Of a stretch of DNA of 64,000 nt, positions 53,764-63,074 are shown piece by piece. The translations under genes were made by a program, and so were the position numbers. The stretch spans positions 57,522 to 121,521 of the forward strand of contig JAXLYE010000012.1 in NCBI GenBank assembly GCA_046351595.1, read 5' to 3'. Every line of letters begins with the position of its first letter. Within the stretch, counting starts at the first letter, position 1. The notes beneath the pieces were generated by a model, which saw only the letters and a list, made by a program, of their open reading frames with translations, did not search any database and was not told where the DNA came from. The stretch comes from JAXLYE01 sp046351595. Lineage in GTDB: Bacteria > Myxococcota_A > Polyangia > Palsa-1104 > JAEUJZ01.

Positions 53764-56382
53764 TCAGCTCAGGATCTCGACGTAGCCTTCCGTCCCGTGC
53801 ACGCGGATGCGCTGACCGTCCTTTATCAGCCGCGTCGCGTTCTCGACCCCGACGACGGCGGGCAGGCCGTACTCCCGCGCGATCACCGCGCCGTGGGTCA
53901 TCAGCCCGCCCACCTCGGTCACCAGGCCCTTGATGGATACGAACAGCGGCGTCCAGCTGGGGTCCGTGAAGGGAGTGACCAGGATCTCTCCCGCGGCCCG
54001 CTCGGCGTCGGCCAGGTCGAGGACGACGCGGGCGCGACCCTCGACCACGCCCGAGGACACCGCCAGACCGACGAGGGCGCCGGCCGGCAGATCGGCGCGC
54101 CGGTACGCGCCGGCGATGATCTCGCCATCGGAGGTGATGACCCGCGGCGGCGTCAGCTTCCGATTCCGCTCGTGCCCGGCCTTGCGCTGCTCGACGAGCC
54201 GGTCGTCCAGCTCGTTCGTACGCACGACCTCGCGGAGCTCCTGGAAGGTGAGGTAGTAGATGTCTTCCTTTTCCCGGATCACGCGGGCCCGCACGAGCGC
54301 CTCGGCCTCCTTCAGCAAGGCCTGCTTGTAGACGAAGTAGCGGCGGACGATTCCGTACTTCGGGTACTCCCGGTAGCCCATGAAGATCCGCAGCCGGCGG
54401 ATCACCCGCTGCGCCTCGCCGGCCTTCTGCTCGCCGTCGGGCAGCTGCCGCAGGCGCGCCAGCAGCGCCTGTTCCTTCTGCACGGCCTCCTTGTGCCCCT
54501 GCTCGAACTTCCGGCCGCCGGCCCCGGGCTCGAAGTTCTTGACGCTGCTGAGGATCAGCGGGACGAGCGTCGTCGGCCGCTCGCTCCAGCGCGGCCTCGT
54601 CACGTCGATCTCGCCGACGCAGCGCATGCCGTACTTGTCGAGATAGGCGCAGAGGGCGTCGCGCGCCTGCTGCCCACCGGCCACTTCGTTCAGGCCCGCG
54701 AAGAAGTCCTCATCCCGCGCCCGCTGCAGGAGCTCGATCACCGCCGGATACGGACGGATCGCGTCCGCGACGTCCAGCAGCGCCAGCCCCATCTCGGAGG
54801 TGACGTTGTTCGGTACGGACTGAGCCAGCGTGTCCGCGGCGTTCTTCTCCCCCAGCCACGCCAGCATCTTCTCGTTGATCCACGCTGCGGCGTTCACGGC
54901 GGCCATGATCACGCCGAGGCTCCGCGGATCGAGCACGCTCTTTCTCGCGCTCTGTTCGTACTCCCGGATGAAGTCGAGCAGCTCCGTTCCGGACTTCGTC
55001 CGGATGTCACGCTGCAGCGCTTCGAGCGACGCCTCGCTGTTCGCGATCAACTCCGCGACGATCGCCGGATCGTCCTCGAGCGGCGCCGGCAGGCCCGCAG
55101 GCGCCGTCCCCGGCTTTCCCACAGAAGGCCCCGCCGCGGCCGGCGCAGCGACGGGCGGCTCGATGAAGTCGCCGCGCTCGATGAGGATCGTGAGGGCGTC
55201 TTTGATGAGCGGATCCGAGCGGCCCAGGCCCCCGAGCAGCGCGTCGCGGCCGGCCTGCGAGGCCAGCTCCCGGCTGATGTCGATGAACAGCCGGCCGCCC
55301 GCGGCATACATCGGCCGCGCGGCGGTCAGCTGGAACAGGGACAGACCCAGCGGCTTCATGGGGTCGGTCATCATCTGCTGGTGGCCGACGGACACGAAGA
55401 CGTGCTTGCCGCCATCGCCGACCTCTGGGATGGGGTAAAGGGTCGTGATCGGCCGGCTCTGGACGATGAAGAACACATCGTCGACCAGGCACCACTCGAT
55501 GTCCTGGGGAGGGCCGAAGTGCGCTTCGATCCGCCGGCCCAGGCGCTCGAGCTGCACGAGCTGCGCGTCCGTCAGCACCGGGCGGTCCCGCAGCTCGGGC
55601 GCGACCGCCTGCTCCTCCGTACCGCCGCCCGGGAGGACCCGAGTGGCGCGCTCCTTGGTGGCGATCGACCTCTCGGTGATCTGGCCGTTCCGTACCTTGT
55701 AGCCGTCGGCGCTCGCCAGGCCCGCGACCAGCGCCTCGCCGAGGCCGAAGCCGGCCTCGATGGACACCACCTTGCGGTTCGACGTGACGGGATCGGCCGT
55801 GAACAAGGTCCCTGCCGCCTGCGCGAGGATCAGCCGCTGCACCACCACCGCCATGTGCACCTTGCGGTGGTCGAAGCCGTGGCGGACCCGGTAGGCGACC
55901 GCGCGCTCGGTGAACAGGGAGGCCCAGCAACGGCGGATGTGCTCGAGGATCGCCGCCTGGCCGATGACGTTCAGGTACGTGTCCTGCTGGCCGGCGAAAG
56001 AAGCCGTCGGCAGATCCTCCGCCGTGGCGCTGGACCGCACCGCATAGGCACCGCCCTCGCCGAGCCTGGAGAGGAACCAGAAGATCTCTTCCTGAACGTG
56101 TTCAGGAATGGCCGTCCGTTCGATGAGCGTACGGATCTCCGCGCTGAGATCGCGGAGCGTGTCCCGGTCCTCCGCCTCGACGCGAGACAGCCGCTCGATC
56201 CGCTCCTGCACGGCCGGCGCGCTCTCCAGGATCCGCTTGAAGGCGTCGGTCGAGACGCAGAAGCCTTCGGGCACGCGGATCCCTTCCAGCTTTGCGAGCT
56301 CGCCCAGGCTCGCGCCTTTGCCCCCGACCCGCGCGATCCCGGTCCGGTCGACCTCCTGGAAACCAAGCACGTAGGCACGCAT
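53764..56382 (-). CDS. rph: Rifamycin-inactivating phosphotransferase Rph
   Basis: This 872-residue protein matches the length and order of Rph enzymes, which transfer the beta-phosphate of ATP to rifamycins and so inactivate them. The N-terminal ATP-grasp half has VGGKGASLGEL and YAVRSSATAEDLP with SFAGQQDTYLNV. The central part would be the rifamycin-binding domain. The C-terminal swivelling His domain has GGLMTHGAVIARE with the phosphorylated His at 830, followed by GLPAVVGVENAT and a GYVEIL end typical of the family. A Pro/Ala-rich insertion sits near residues 405-430. It lies 36 bases downstream of the aminotransferase gene on the same strand, so it is probably in the Lrp operon. PEP synthase shares the architecture, but the C-terminal signature favours Rph. 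Confidence 0.88.
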   Translation of the reverse strand: MRAYVLGFQEVDRTGIARVGGKGASLGELAKLEGIRVPEGFCVSTDAFKRILESAPAVQERIERLSRVEAEDRDTLRDLSAEIRTLIERTAIPEHVQEEIFWFLSRLGEGGAYAVRSSATAEDLPTASFAGQQDTYLNVIGQAAILEHIRRCWASLFTERAVAYRVRHGFDHRKVHMAVVVQRLILAQAAGTLFTADPVTSNRKVVSIEAGFGLGEALVAGLASADGYKVRNGQITERSIATKERATRVLPGGGTEEQAVAPELRDRPVLTDAQLVQLERLGRRIEAHFGPPQDIEWCLVDDVFFIVQSRPITTLYPIPEVGDGGKHVFVSVGHQQMMTDPMKPLGLSLFQLTAARPMYAAGGRLFIDISRELASQAGRDALLGGLGRSDPLIKDALTILIERGDFIEPPVAAPAAAGPSVGKPGTAPAGLPAPLEDDPAIVAELIANSEASLEALQRDIRTKSGTELLDFIREYEQSARKSVLDPRSLGVIMAAVNAAAWINEKMLAWLGEKNAADTLAQSVPNNVTSEMGLALLDVADAIRPYPAVIELLQRARDEDFFAGLNEVAGGQQARDALCAYLDKYGMRCVGEIDVTRPRWSERPTTLVPLILSSVKNFEPGAGGRKFEQGHKEAVQKEQALLARLRQLPDGEQKAGEAQRVIRRLRIFMGYREYPKYGIVRRYFVYKQALLKEAEALVRARVIREKEDIYYLTFQELREVVRTNELDDRLVEQRKAGHERNRKLTPPRVITSDGEIIAGAYRRADLPAGALVGLAVSSGVVEGRARVVLDLADAERAAGEILVTPFTDPSWTPLFVSIKGLVTEVGGLMTHGAVIAREYGLPAVVGVENATRLIKDGQRIRVHGTEGYVEILS

Positions 56383-56418
56383 GCCTACAGACTACATCGC
56401 CGCTCGCTCGTCGACAGC

Positions 56419-57681
56419 TCAGGCGCCGAAGATCGGCTGACGGCGCACCACGCGGCCGAGCCGCGCGATCCCCTCTTCAATCAGGCTCGGGGGGCGGTTC
56501 GAGAAGTTGAGGCGCAGCATCTCGTCGCGCGGCGTGCCGACGAAGAAGGCGCCGCCGGGAACGAATGCCACCTTCTCGGACAGCGCGTCCTTCAGCAGGT
56601 GCTCCGAGTTGAGGCCGGGCTGCAGCTCGGCCCAGACGAACAGGCCGCCTTCGGGGCGCGTGAAGCGTGTGCCGGCCGGCAGGTGGCGCTCCAGCGCGCT
56701 GAGCATGACCTGGCAGCGCTCGCCGTAGACCGCGCGCAGCCGCGTCAGGTGCGCGTCGTAGTCGAAGCCCGTCAGCAGCTCGGCGATGGCGCGCTGCGCC
56801 AGCGAGGCGGTGTGCAGATCGGTCGACTGCTTGATGATGGTGGCGGCCCGCACGAGCTCCGGCGACCCCACCAGCCACCCCAGGCGCAGACCCGGCGCCA
56901 GCGTCTTCGAGAACGTCCCCAGGTGCACTACCAGCCCGGTGTCATCCAGCGCCGCCAGCGGCGGCGGCGCCGAGCCCTGGAAGCGCAGCTCACCGTACGG
57001 GTTGTCCTCAAGGATGGGGATGCCGTAGCGCTGCGCCAGGCGCACAAGGTGCAGCCGGCGCGCGTGGTCGAGCGTCGTGCCCTTGGGGTTGTGGAACTCC
57101 GAGACGACGTAGATGAGCCGGGGACGGCGCGTGGCCAGCGCCTCCTCCAGCGCCTCGACGTCCATGCCGTTCTCGTCGCTGGGCACGGTCAGGAAGCGCG
57201 CCTCGCAGCCGGTGAACGACTGCAGCGCCGCCAGGTAGCTCGGGTCTTCGACCGCGACCTCGTCCCCAGCGTTTAGCAGCAGGCGCGCGACCAGATCGAT
57301 GCCCTGCTGCGACCCGTTGGTGATGAGGACCTGGTCGGTGCTGACCCGGATGCCGCGCCGGCCGAGCCGCGCCGCGACCCACTCGCGCAGCGGGCCGAAG
57401 CCCTCGGTGGTGCTGTACTGGAGGGCGGCGCGCCCGTCACGCGCCAGCACCGCGGCGTGGGCCTCGGCGATGGCCTCCACCGGGAACAGCTCGGGGGCCG
57501 GCAGGCCGCCGGCGAAGGACAGCACGTCGGGGCGCTCGGCGACCTTGAGGATCTCGCGGACGGCCGACGGGCGCAGCGCGTCCATGCGCCGCGCCAGGCG
57601 CAGCGGCGAGGCCCTGCCCGTGGACGGCGCGGGCAAAGGAGGCGTTGCGGACGACGGAAGGCGTAGGAGAGGCGTGCTCAT
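56419..57681 (-). CDS. PLP-dependent aminotransferase, class I fold (LysN/2-aminoadipate type)
   Basis: The ATG at 57681 overlaps the Lrp stop (ATGA), giving 420 residues. The N-terminal segment REILKVAERPDVLSFAGGLP is typical of the aminoadipate/aromatic aminotransferases related to MocR domains. The PLP Lys lies in GTFSKTLAPGLRLGW; the PLP-ring Asp/Tyr segment is in DNPYGELR; the C-terminal carboxylate-binding Arg is in MLRLNFSN. It removes the amino group of an amino acid to give a 2-oxo acid. Coupling to an Lrp-type regulator suggests catabolism of a branched, aromatic or 2-aminoadipate substrate. The exact substrate cannot be read from the sequence. Confidence 0.85.
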   Translation of the reverse strand: MSTPLLRLPSSATPPLPAPSTGRASPLRLARRMDALRPSAVREILKVAERPDVLSFAGGLPAPELFPVEAIAEAHAAVLARDGRAALQYSTTEGFGPLREWVAARLGRRGIRVSTDQVLITNGSQQGIDLVARLLLNAGDEVAVEDPSYLAALQSFTGCEARFLTVPSDENGMDVEALEEALATRRPRLIYVVSEFHNPKGTTLDHARRLHLVRLAQRYGIPILEDNPYGELRFQGSAPPPLAALDDTGLVVHLGTFSKTLAPGLRLGWLVGSPELVRAATIIKQSTDLHTASLAQRAIAELLTGFDYDAHLTRLRAVYGERCQVMLSALERHLPAGTRFTRPEGGLFVWAELQPGLNSEHLLKDALSEKVAFVPGGAFFVGTPRDEMLRLNFSNRPPSLIEEGIARLGRVVRRQPIFGA

Positions 57682-58157
57682 GTTCCCTCCTCTTCGATCG
57701 AGTTCGGCGGGTTCGGGTGGATGTGCGTCGCCTCCTTGATGGAGGCGAGCACGATGGTGGTGCAGGTCCGGGTGACGCCCGGGATCGTCCGCAGCACCTC
57801 GACCAGCAGGCGGTCGAGCGTGCGGGTGTTGCGGGTCTTGATCTTCAGCAGATACGAGTCGGCACCGGCGACGCGGTGGCACTCGAGCACCTCGTCCAGC
57901 CCCTTGACCCGCCGCAGGAACCCGTCGAAGTGCTTGGGGTGGTCGATGCCGACGCCGACGAACGCCGTGATGTCCAGCCCGAGCTGCGCGGCGTCGACGA
58001 GCGCGGTGTAGCCGACGATCACGCCGCGCTCCTCGAGCTTCTTGATCCGCTCGGCGACCGCCGGCTGCGACAGCCCGACCTCGCGCGCCAGGTCGATCTG
58101 CGTCGTCCGGCCGTTGCGCTGGAGCAGGTCGAGCAGGCGGCGATCGATGTCGTCCAT
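57678..58157 (-). CDS. Lrp/AsnC family transcriptional regulator
   Basis: This 159-residue protein has an N-terminal winged helix (MDDIDRRLLDLLQRNGRTT, then LAREVGLSQPAVAERIKKLE). A RAM ligand domain follows (AFVGVGIDH, then ECHRVAGADSYLLKIKTRN), as in feast/famine regulators. It would sense an amino acid and regulate the operon it heads. The palindrome at 58159-58173, two bases from its start codon, suggests autoregulation. Confidence 0.93.
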   Translation of the reverse strand: MDDIDRRLLDLLQRNGRTTQIDLAREVGLSQPAVAERIKKLEERGVIVGYTALVDAAQLGLDITAFVGVGIDHPKHFDGFLRRVKGLDEVLECHRVAGADSYLLKIKTRNTRTLDRLLVEVLRTIPGVTRTCTTIVLASIKEATHIHPNPPNSIEEEGT

Positions 58158-58158
58158 A

Positions 58159-58173
58159 CCTATAAGCTATAGG
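58159..58173. promoter_or_regulatory. Perfect inverted repeat at the lrp start: likely operator
   Basis: CCTATA-AGC-TATAGG is a perfect inverted repeat ending two bases before the minus-strand ATG. It sits in an AT-rich stretch with a TTGAAA 15 bases upstream of a TATAGC inside the palindrome, so it would overlap a -10 box. This is the expected arrangement for Lrp autorepression. Confidence 0.55.
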
Positions 58174-58364
58174 ATCAAAGGCTGCTTTTCAAATATTCCA
58201 TAAGCAACGACAGCCATTCCCGAATATTTCTTTGCAGCCTCCGCGGGCCGGCGCCGCGCCGAGCTCCTGCGCTCGCAGACAGGGTCCCGGGCCTCGCCCT
58301 CCCCTCGCCGTTCCGCCCGCCCCGCGAGACGCAGTTCTCCGTCGAGAAATGCGGCTGCTCCCTT

Positions 58365-59009
58365 GTGCACTACAACGGCACGGCCTGGTCCAGCTTCACC
58401 TGCCCGCAGCCGACCGCGTCGATCACCGCGGTGTACGCGCTGACGCCGGCGCTGGCCTGGGCGGTCGGCACCACCGGCTCCTACGGCTACGTCTTCGCCT
58501 GGGACGGCACCCGCTGGTCGCAGGCGTTCACGGCCGCCTACCAGTCCGCGCTCTCCGGCGTGTGGGCGACGGCGGCCGACAACGTCTTCGCGGTCGGCTA
58601 CAGCTACGGCGGCAGCTACGGCGGGCTGGCCTACCGCTACAACGGCACCACCTGGCTGAGCGTCGGCTCGGCGAACAACGCCACGCTGCTCGCGGTCCAC
58701 GGCAGCGACGCGAACAACATCTGGACCGTCGGCACCAACGGCACCATCCTGCGCTGGACCGGCACCCAGTTCACCAGCGCCATCAGCCCCAACTCGAACA
58801 TCAACTTCCAGGGCATCTACGCCACCGGCGCGAACCAGGCGTGGGCCGTGGGCACCAACGGCAGCGTCGGGACGCTGTACCGCTGGGGCGGCGTGACCTG
58901 GGATCCGGTGCCGGCCACCAACATCCCGCTGTTCGGCATCTCCGGGCTCGGCCCGAATAAGGCGTGGACCGTCGGACAGGGCGGCGCCATCCTGCGCTAC
59001 ACGCCCTGA
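58365..59009 (+). pseudogene. 5'-truncated beta-propeller repeat protein, sister of 51817-52623
   Basis: Five repeats of the W-NGT-W / VWA-ADNVFAVG type end with a normal terminus (GGAILRYTP). The only near start is a GTG inside a repeat (SLVHYNG). Coding similarity continues upstream to about 58320 (FSVEKCGCS) without a signal peptide or start. It is probably the 3' remnant of a longer secreted protein. Confidence 0.55.
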
Positions 59010-59093
59010 GCCCGCGGCCGGGCCTCCGCTCGCCTGTCCGGCTCCTGCCTCTCGTCTGAACCGCGGCGTTGCTTGCGGCGGGCGCGCTGCCAT

Positions 59094-60521
59094 ATGGTGC
59101 GCCGCATGCTGCGGTCTGCGCTCCGACATCGGTCCTCCCGGTCGCTCACGCTCGCTTCGGTCGCGTTCGTTTCCTTCGTGCTCGGCGCCTGCTCCAAGGG
59201 CGGCAAGGACGACGGGCTCGACGACGGACCGTCGGGCGACGGCGGAGCGGTGCGCGACAGCGGCGTCCTCCCCGTCCCGCCCGGCGACCTGGCGGGCTCG
59301 CGCGACCCGGCGCTGTGCCCGGTGGGCGCGGCCGACGGCTGCTGCCCGCTGTTGCGCCACGGCGGCACGGATCCGGACTGCCCGTCGCTCGGCTGCAGCG
59401 CGCTGGTGCGCTCGACGCCGATCCAGCTCGACGCGGCGGCGGTGGACTACGACACCGCGGGCCAGGTCGGCCTCGCGTGGAACGGCCGCGAGCTGGCGGC
59501 GGCGTGGACCGAGTACGTGCCGGACTTCGGCACGGGCAAGAGCTTCCTCCACTTCGAGCGCTACAGCCTCGACGGCAGGCGCACCTTCGGGCCGATGCGG
59601 CAGCGGGTCACCGACAGCGCGGCGCGGCTTGTGCCCGGCGTCACGGACCTCGGCTACGAGCCGATGCAGGACACGTACATCCTGGCGACGACCAACGGCG
59701 GCCGCTACGCCGCCCTCGGGCTCGATCGCGACGGCAAGCCGGGCTGGCTGACCCAGCTCGGCGACTACTGCGACAGCCTCACCGGCCACGTGCGCGTGCT
59801 GCCCATCGGCACCGAGGCGCTGATCGCGCAGCAGCAGGGCTGCTCGAGCAGCATGCAGCCGCGCGCCGACTTCCTGCAGCCCGGCGGCGCGAGCGCGGCC
59901 AGCGTGCTGCTGGGCGACGGCATGCGCCCCAACCAGAGCAGCAGCGGCGTCTTCGCATTCGACCCCAGGCAGCGCCGCCTGCTCGCGGTCTACCAGCGCG
60001 AGTACGAGAAGACGCTGATGGGCCGCTACGTCGACGCCGCGACGCACAAGCCGCAGGCCGCCTTCGAGATCGCGCCCGCCGCCACGTCGCCGGCCCGCAC
60101 CGAGCTCGGCCTGGCCTTCGACGGCCAGCGCTACGGGGTGCTGATCGAGACGCGCCAGAGCACGAGCTCGTTCGCGCAGCACTTCCAGCTCTACGCAGCG
60201 ACGGGCGGCTGGGTCGGGCAGCCGGCGCAGCTCGGCAGCCCGCGCGCGGTCCTGCCGCCGAGCGTGATCTGGACCGGCTCCGGCTACCTCGTCGCGGCCA
60301 TGACCTTCGACGGGCCGGGCCTGCCGATCGATCCCTCGCGGTTCACGGCGCGGCTGTGGAGCCTGACCGCCGACGGCACCCTGCGCGAGCTGTTCGACGT
60401 CGACCGCATGCCCGCGATCTACCCGACGCTGGTGTGGGCCGGCGGCCGCGTCGCGCTGGCCTGGGTGCGCCTGCAGGGCAGCCGCGCGACGCACATGCTG
60501 CAGTTCCTGAGCTGCGGGTAG
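59094..60521 (+). CDS. Large hypothetical lipoprotein
   Basis: From ATG 59094 it is 475 residues. The signal peptide ends in VLGAC (Cys33). An Asp/Gly-rich linker (GGKDDGLDDGPSGDGG) precedes a Cys-rich CPVGAADGCCPLL segment with C-P-LGC. The rest resembles six or seven beta-strand repeats with VGLAWNGRELAAAW and LGLAFDGQRYGVL motifs, as in secreted propellers. Similar Cys-plus-propeller lipoproteins are frequent in myxobacteria; their roles are unknown. A TTG at 59073 and an ATG at 59106 are alternative starts. Confidence 0.75.
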   Translation: MVRRMLRSALRHRSSRSLTLASVAFVSFVLGACSKGGKDDGLDDGPSGDGGAVRDSGVLPVPPGDLAGSRDPALCPVGAADGCCPLLRHGGTDPDCPSLGCSALVRSTPIQLDAAAVDYDTAGQVGLAWNGRELAAAWTEYVPDFGTGKSFLHFERYSLDGRRTFGPMRQRVTDSAARLVPGVTDLGYEPMQDTYILATTNGGRYAALGLDRDGKPGWLTQLGDYCDSLTGHVRVLPIGTEALIAQQQGCSSSMQPRADFLQPGGASAASVLLGDGMRPNQSSSGVFAFDPRQRRLLAVYQREYEKTLMGRYVDAATHKPQAAFEIAPAATSPARTELGLAFDGQRYGVLIETRQSTSSFAQHFQLYAATGGWVGQPAQLGSPRAVLPPSVIWTGSGYLVAAMTFDGPGLPIDPSRFTARLWSLTADGTLRELFDVDRMPAIYPTLVWAGGRVALAWVRLQGSRATHMLQFLSCG

Positions 60522-60575
60522 CGCCGGCGCGGCCGGCTCCGTCGAGACTAACGCCGAGGCTGCCGGCGGAGCGCG

Positions 60576-61124
60576 CTACGGCCCGTCGGGCACGACCGCC
60601 AGATCGGCGGCGCCCAGGTCCGGGCTCGGCGGCGACCGCAGATCGGGCGGCGTCGACTGATCCGCGGTCATGTCGAAGGGCGCGCCGATGCTCAGCGACA
60701 CCGCGACCTTCTCCAGCCCGTCGATGGCGACCTCGCGCTGGACCTGGCCCAGGGTCTCGCTGGCGCGGTCGATGGCGGTCAGCTCGACCGTCACCTTGCC
60801 GCGGTGGAACGGATCGAACTCGCCGAAGCGGATGGCGAAGCGCAGCGGGTAGGTCAGCGGCTTGTCCGGGATGCGGCGCGGCGTGTTCGGCGTCGTCGAG
60901 CCGTAGCCGTCGAGGACGCGGACCAGGAGCTGCGACGTCTGCGGCGGCCCGCTCTCGACGGTGACCGAGAGGCACGCGAGCTTGTAGCCGGCGCACGGAT
61001 CCGGGGTGTAGGTGCAGCCACCGAGCAGGCCCGAGCCCAGGCCGAGGCCGGCGACGGTCGCGAGCCGCCCGAGGCCGGAGGCCCGCGACGGCAGCCGATT
61101 GAAGAGAGAGCGCAGCGCCGTCAT
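60576..61124 (-). CDS. Hypothetical lipoprotein coupled to a TPR protein
   Basis: The ATG at 61124 overlaps the TPR gene stop (ATGA), giving 182 residues. The lipobox ends at Cys37 (SGLLGGC). The mature part starts TYTPDPCAGYKLACL and has a beta-sandwich look (LLVRVLDGYG, RFAIRFGEFDPFHRGKVTVELTAIDR). A Pro/Asp-rich tail follows. The family is not recognised. Coupling to the TPR protein suggests that the two act together at the cell envelope. Confidence 0.75.
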   Translation of the reverse strand: MTALRSLFNRLPSRASGLGRLATVAGLGLGSGLLGGCTYTPDPCAGYKLACLSVTVESGPPQTSQLLVRVLDGYGSTTPNTPRRIPDKPLTYPLRFAIRFGEFDPFHRGKVTVELTAIDRASETLGQVQREVAIDGLEKVAVSLSIGAPFDMTADQSTPPDLRSPPSPDLGAADLAVVPDGP

Positions 61125-61987
61125 CGTGCGACATCCACCGGATCGAGGTCCGAGCCCGGCGCGACCCGGTCCATGGCGCCCGAGGCGCCGGCCGCGACCA
61201 CGGCGAGCAGCACCGCGGCCCCGCCGCCGACCGCGGTCCAGAACCACCACTTCTTGTAGACCGGCGCCGGGGCGGCCGCGCGCAGCGCCTCGGGGGTCGA
61301 GGGGATCAGCTCGGCCTGACCGTCGCCGAGCGGGCGCAGCTCGCCGGTCAGCTGGCGCAGCTCGCCGGGCTTGAGCTCGACCTGCACCAGGTAGTCGCGG
61401 GCGCCGGCCGCCGCGACGCGGACGCTGTGCGTGCCGGGCAGCAGCCACTGCGTCGCGCTCGTGCCGTCGCTGCCGAGCGGCTGGCACGGCGCCTGGTCGA
61501 GGCACAGCGACGGCGAGCGCACGCCCGTCGGCACCCCCGCGTGCACCGTCAGGCGGCCGAGGGTGCGCTCGTACTCGCGCTGGCGCTGGCGCGCGTCCTC
61601 GAGGCGCTCACTCAGCACCGAGCCCGCGTCGGCGCTGCCGAGGAAGCGCTGCAGCGACTCGGCGGCCGCGATCGGCTGGCCGCTCTCGGCGTAGGCCACG
61701 CCGAGGTTGTAGTCGAGCGTCGGATCCGGCTGCAGCCGGCGGGCCTGCAGCAGCCGCTCGATGGCGCCGGCGCGGTCGCCGCGGTCCATGAGCTGCCCGG
61801 CCTCGCGCACCAGGCGCCGGACCTCGCGCTTGGTGTCCTCGGGGCTCAGGCCGGTCGGCGTCGAGGTGCTGGCGCGACCCGTCGGCGCTTCGGCCCGGGC
61901 GGCAGCTCCAGAAGAGGCGGCAGCGACGACAGCAGCCAGGGCGACGCCGTGCAGCCAGCGGAAATATGGGTGTGATTTTTGGCCCAT
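61121..61987 (-). CDS. Exported TPR protein with C-terminal membrane helix
   Basis: The ATG at 61987 gives 288 residues. The signal peptide is a hydrophobic VALAAVVAAASSGAAARA. TPR helices (EAGQLMDRGDRAGAIERLLQ, then LDYNLGVAYAESGQPIAAAE) span about residues 60-125. A PEGA-like beta domain follows (PGTHSVRVAAAGARDYLVQV). Near the end is one membrane helix (WWFWTAVGGGAAVLLAVVAAG). This TPR-PEGA-TM order is common in myxobacterial envelope proteins. A longer frame to 62389 has no coding character beyond this start. Confidence 0.8.
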   Translation of the reverse strand: MGQKSHPYFRWLHGVALAAVVAAASSGAAARAEAPTGRASTSTPTGLSPEDTKREVRRLVREAGQLMDRGDRAGAIERLLQARRLQPDPTLDYNLGVAYAESGQPIAAAESLQRFLGSADAGSVLSERLEDARQRQREYERTLGRLTVHAGVPTGVRSPSLCLDQAPCQPLGSDGTSATQWLLPGTHSVRVAAAGARDYLVQVELKPGELRQLTGELRPLGDGQAELIPSTPEALRAAAPAPVYKKWWFWTAVGGGAAVLLAVVAAGASGAMDRVAPGSDLDPVDVAR

Positions 61988-62140
61988 CGCGGGGCAGGAC
62001 CATATCACGCGCGGGGCAGGGTCGAGCGGTGCGCGCACCACCGCCCAAAACTCGCGGCGCCACGGTCGCGACCGCCGGACAAAACGCCTGCACTTGCGCC
62101 GCTGCGACGGGGCGCCCGGGTCCGGCCCGAGCCTTTGGCG

Positions 62141-62169
62141 CTGACGGGGCGCCCGACAGCAGGTAGAAT
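62141..62169 (+). promoter_or_regulatory. Sigma-70-type promoter
   Basis: CTGACG (62141-62146) and TAGAAT (62164-62169) are separated by 17 bases. The start would be near 62176, just before the GGAGG and ATG of the next gene. Confidence 0.5.
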
Positions 62170-62191
62170 CGCGCGTTGGAGGTCGCCGCCG

Positions 62192-63043
62192 ATGGATTAC
62201 CGCTCGTTCGAGCAGCGCCTGCTCGACACCATCTTCACGACCGATGTGCAGCTGAACCCGGCCACCATCGCGTTCCTTTACAAGATCCCGGTCCAGGAGG
62301 CCTCGGAGCTGCTGCAGCAGGCGGCCGTGCAGGGCCTGCTCAACATCGAGAGCGACGACGAAGGCAACATCCTGTACACGTACCCGCACCGGGTGCGGCT
62401 CCTGCGCGAGGGCAAGCGCCCCGAGCCCTCGCGCCCCGGCGCGCTGGTGCCGCAGCGCGGGCCCGGCCCGGCGTCACCGACGGCGATGACGCCGCACCAC
62501 GGCGCCGCCGATCCCAGCGACGTCGGGCTGGTGCTGCCGCAGCACATCGACATGACCGAGGTCGCGTCCGAGCCCAGCCCGAGCGCCGCCACCGCGCCGC
62601 CCGTCGCGGCCGCGCACGCCTTGTCGCCCCTCGCCAGCGTCGGCGCCAGCACCGGCACCAGCCCGGGGACCATGCGCTGCCCGTTCTGCAGCGAAGTCAT
62701 CCTGATCGGCGCCAAGAAGTGCAAGCACTGCCACGAGTACCTGGACTACGCGATGCGTGACCTGCACACGCGCCAGCAGGCCGTGAACCAGGTCAACGCC
62801 GCGATCGTCCCGTACCAGATGCAGCAGCACCAGCTGCAGCAGTGGACCAGCACCTCGGCGACGCAGGCCGCGCTGCTGTCGTTCTTCGTGCCGGGGCTTG
62901 GGCAGATGTGCAGCGGGCGCGTGCCGGCGGGCCTGCTGTGGATGATGTTCACCTGCCTCGGCTACGTCTGCTTCATCGTGCCCGGCATCGTGCTGCACAT
63001 CCTCTGCGTCATCAACGCCGCCCGCCAGCCGCGCCAGCTCTAG
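62192..63043 (+). CDS. Zinc-ribbon and TM2-like membrane protein with helical N-terminal domain
   Basis: This 283-residue protein starts at ATG 62192 with GGAGG ten bases upstream. Residues 1-75 form a small helix-rich domain that looks winged-helix-like (LLDTIFTTDVQLNPATIAFLY). A Pro/Ala linker follows. A zinc ribbon lies near 170-188 (CPFC-CKHCHEYLD). The C-terminus has two membrane helices with the TM2-like pattern LLSFFVPGLGQMCSGRVPAG, then LLWMMFTCLGYVCFIVPG. The layout suggests a membrane-anchored protein with a nucleic-acid- or protein-binding head; no specific function is known to me. Confidence 0.75.
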   Translation: MDYRSFEQRLLDTIFTTDVQLNPATIAFLYKIPVQEASELLQQAAVQGLLNIESDDEGNILYTYPHRVRLLREGKRPEPSRPGALVPQRGPGPASPTAMTPHHGAADPSDVGLVLPQHIDMTEVASEPSPSAATAPPVAAAHALSPLASVGASTGTSPGTMRCPFCSEVILIGAKKCKHCHEYLDYAMRDLHTRQQAVNQVNAAIVPYQMQQHQLQQWTSTSATQAALLSFFVPGLGQMCSGRVPAGLLWMMFTCLGYVCFIVPGIVLHILCVINAARQPRQL

Positions 63044-63074
63044 GAATCGAGACAGCACGAACGTAGACGCGCAC

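Noticed and set aside
53764..56382. Phosphoenolpyruvate synthase as the name for the His-domain protein
   Set aside because: The shared architecture fits, but length and the C-terminal GGLMTHGAVIARE to GYVEIL block match rifamycin phosphotransferases better.
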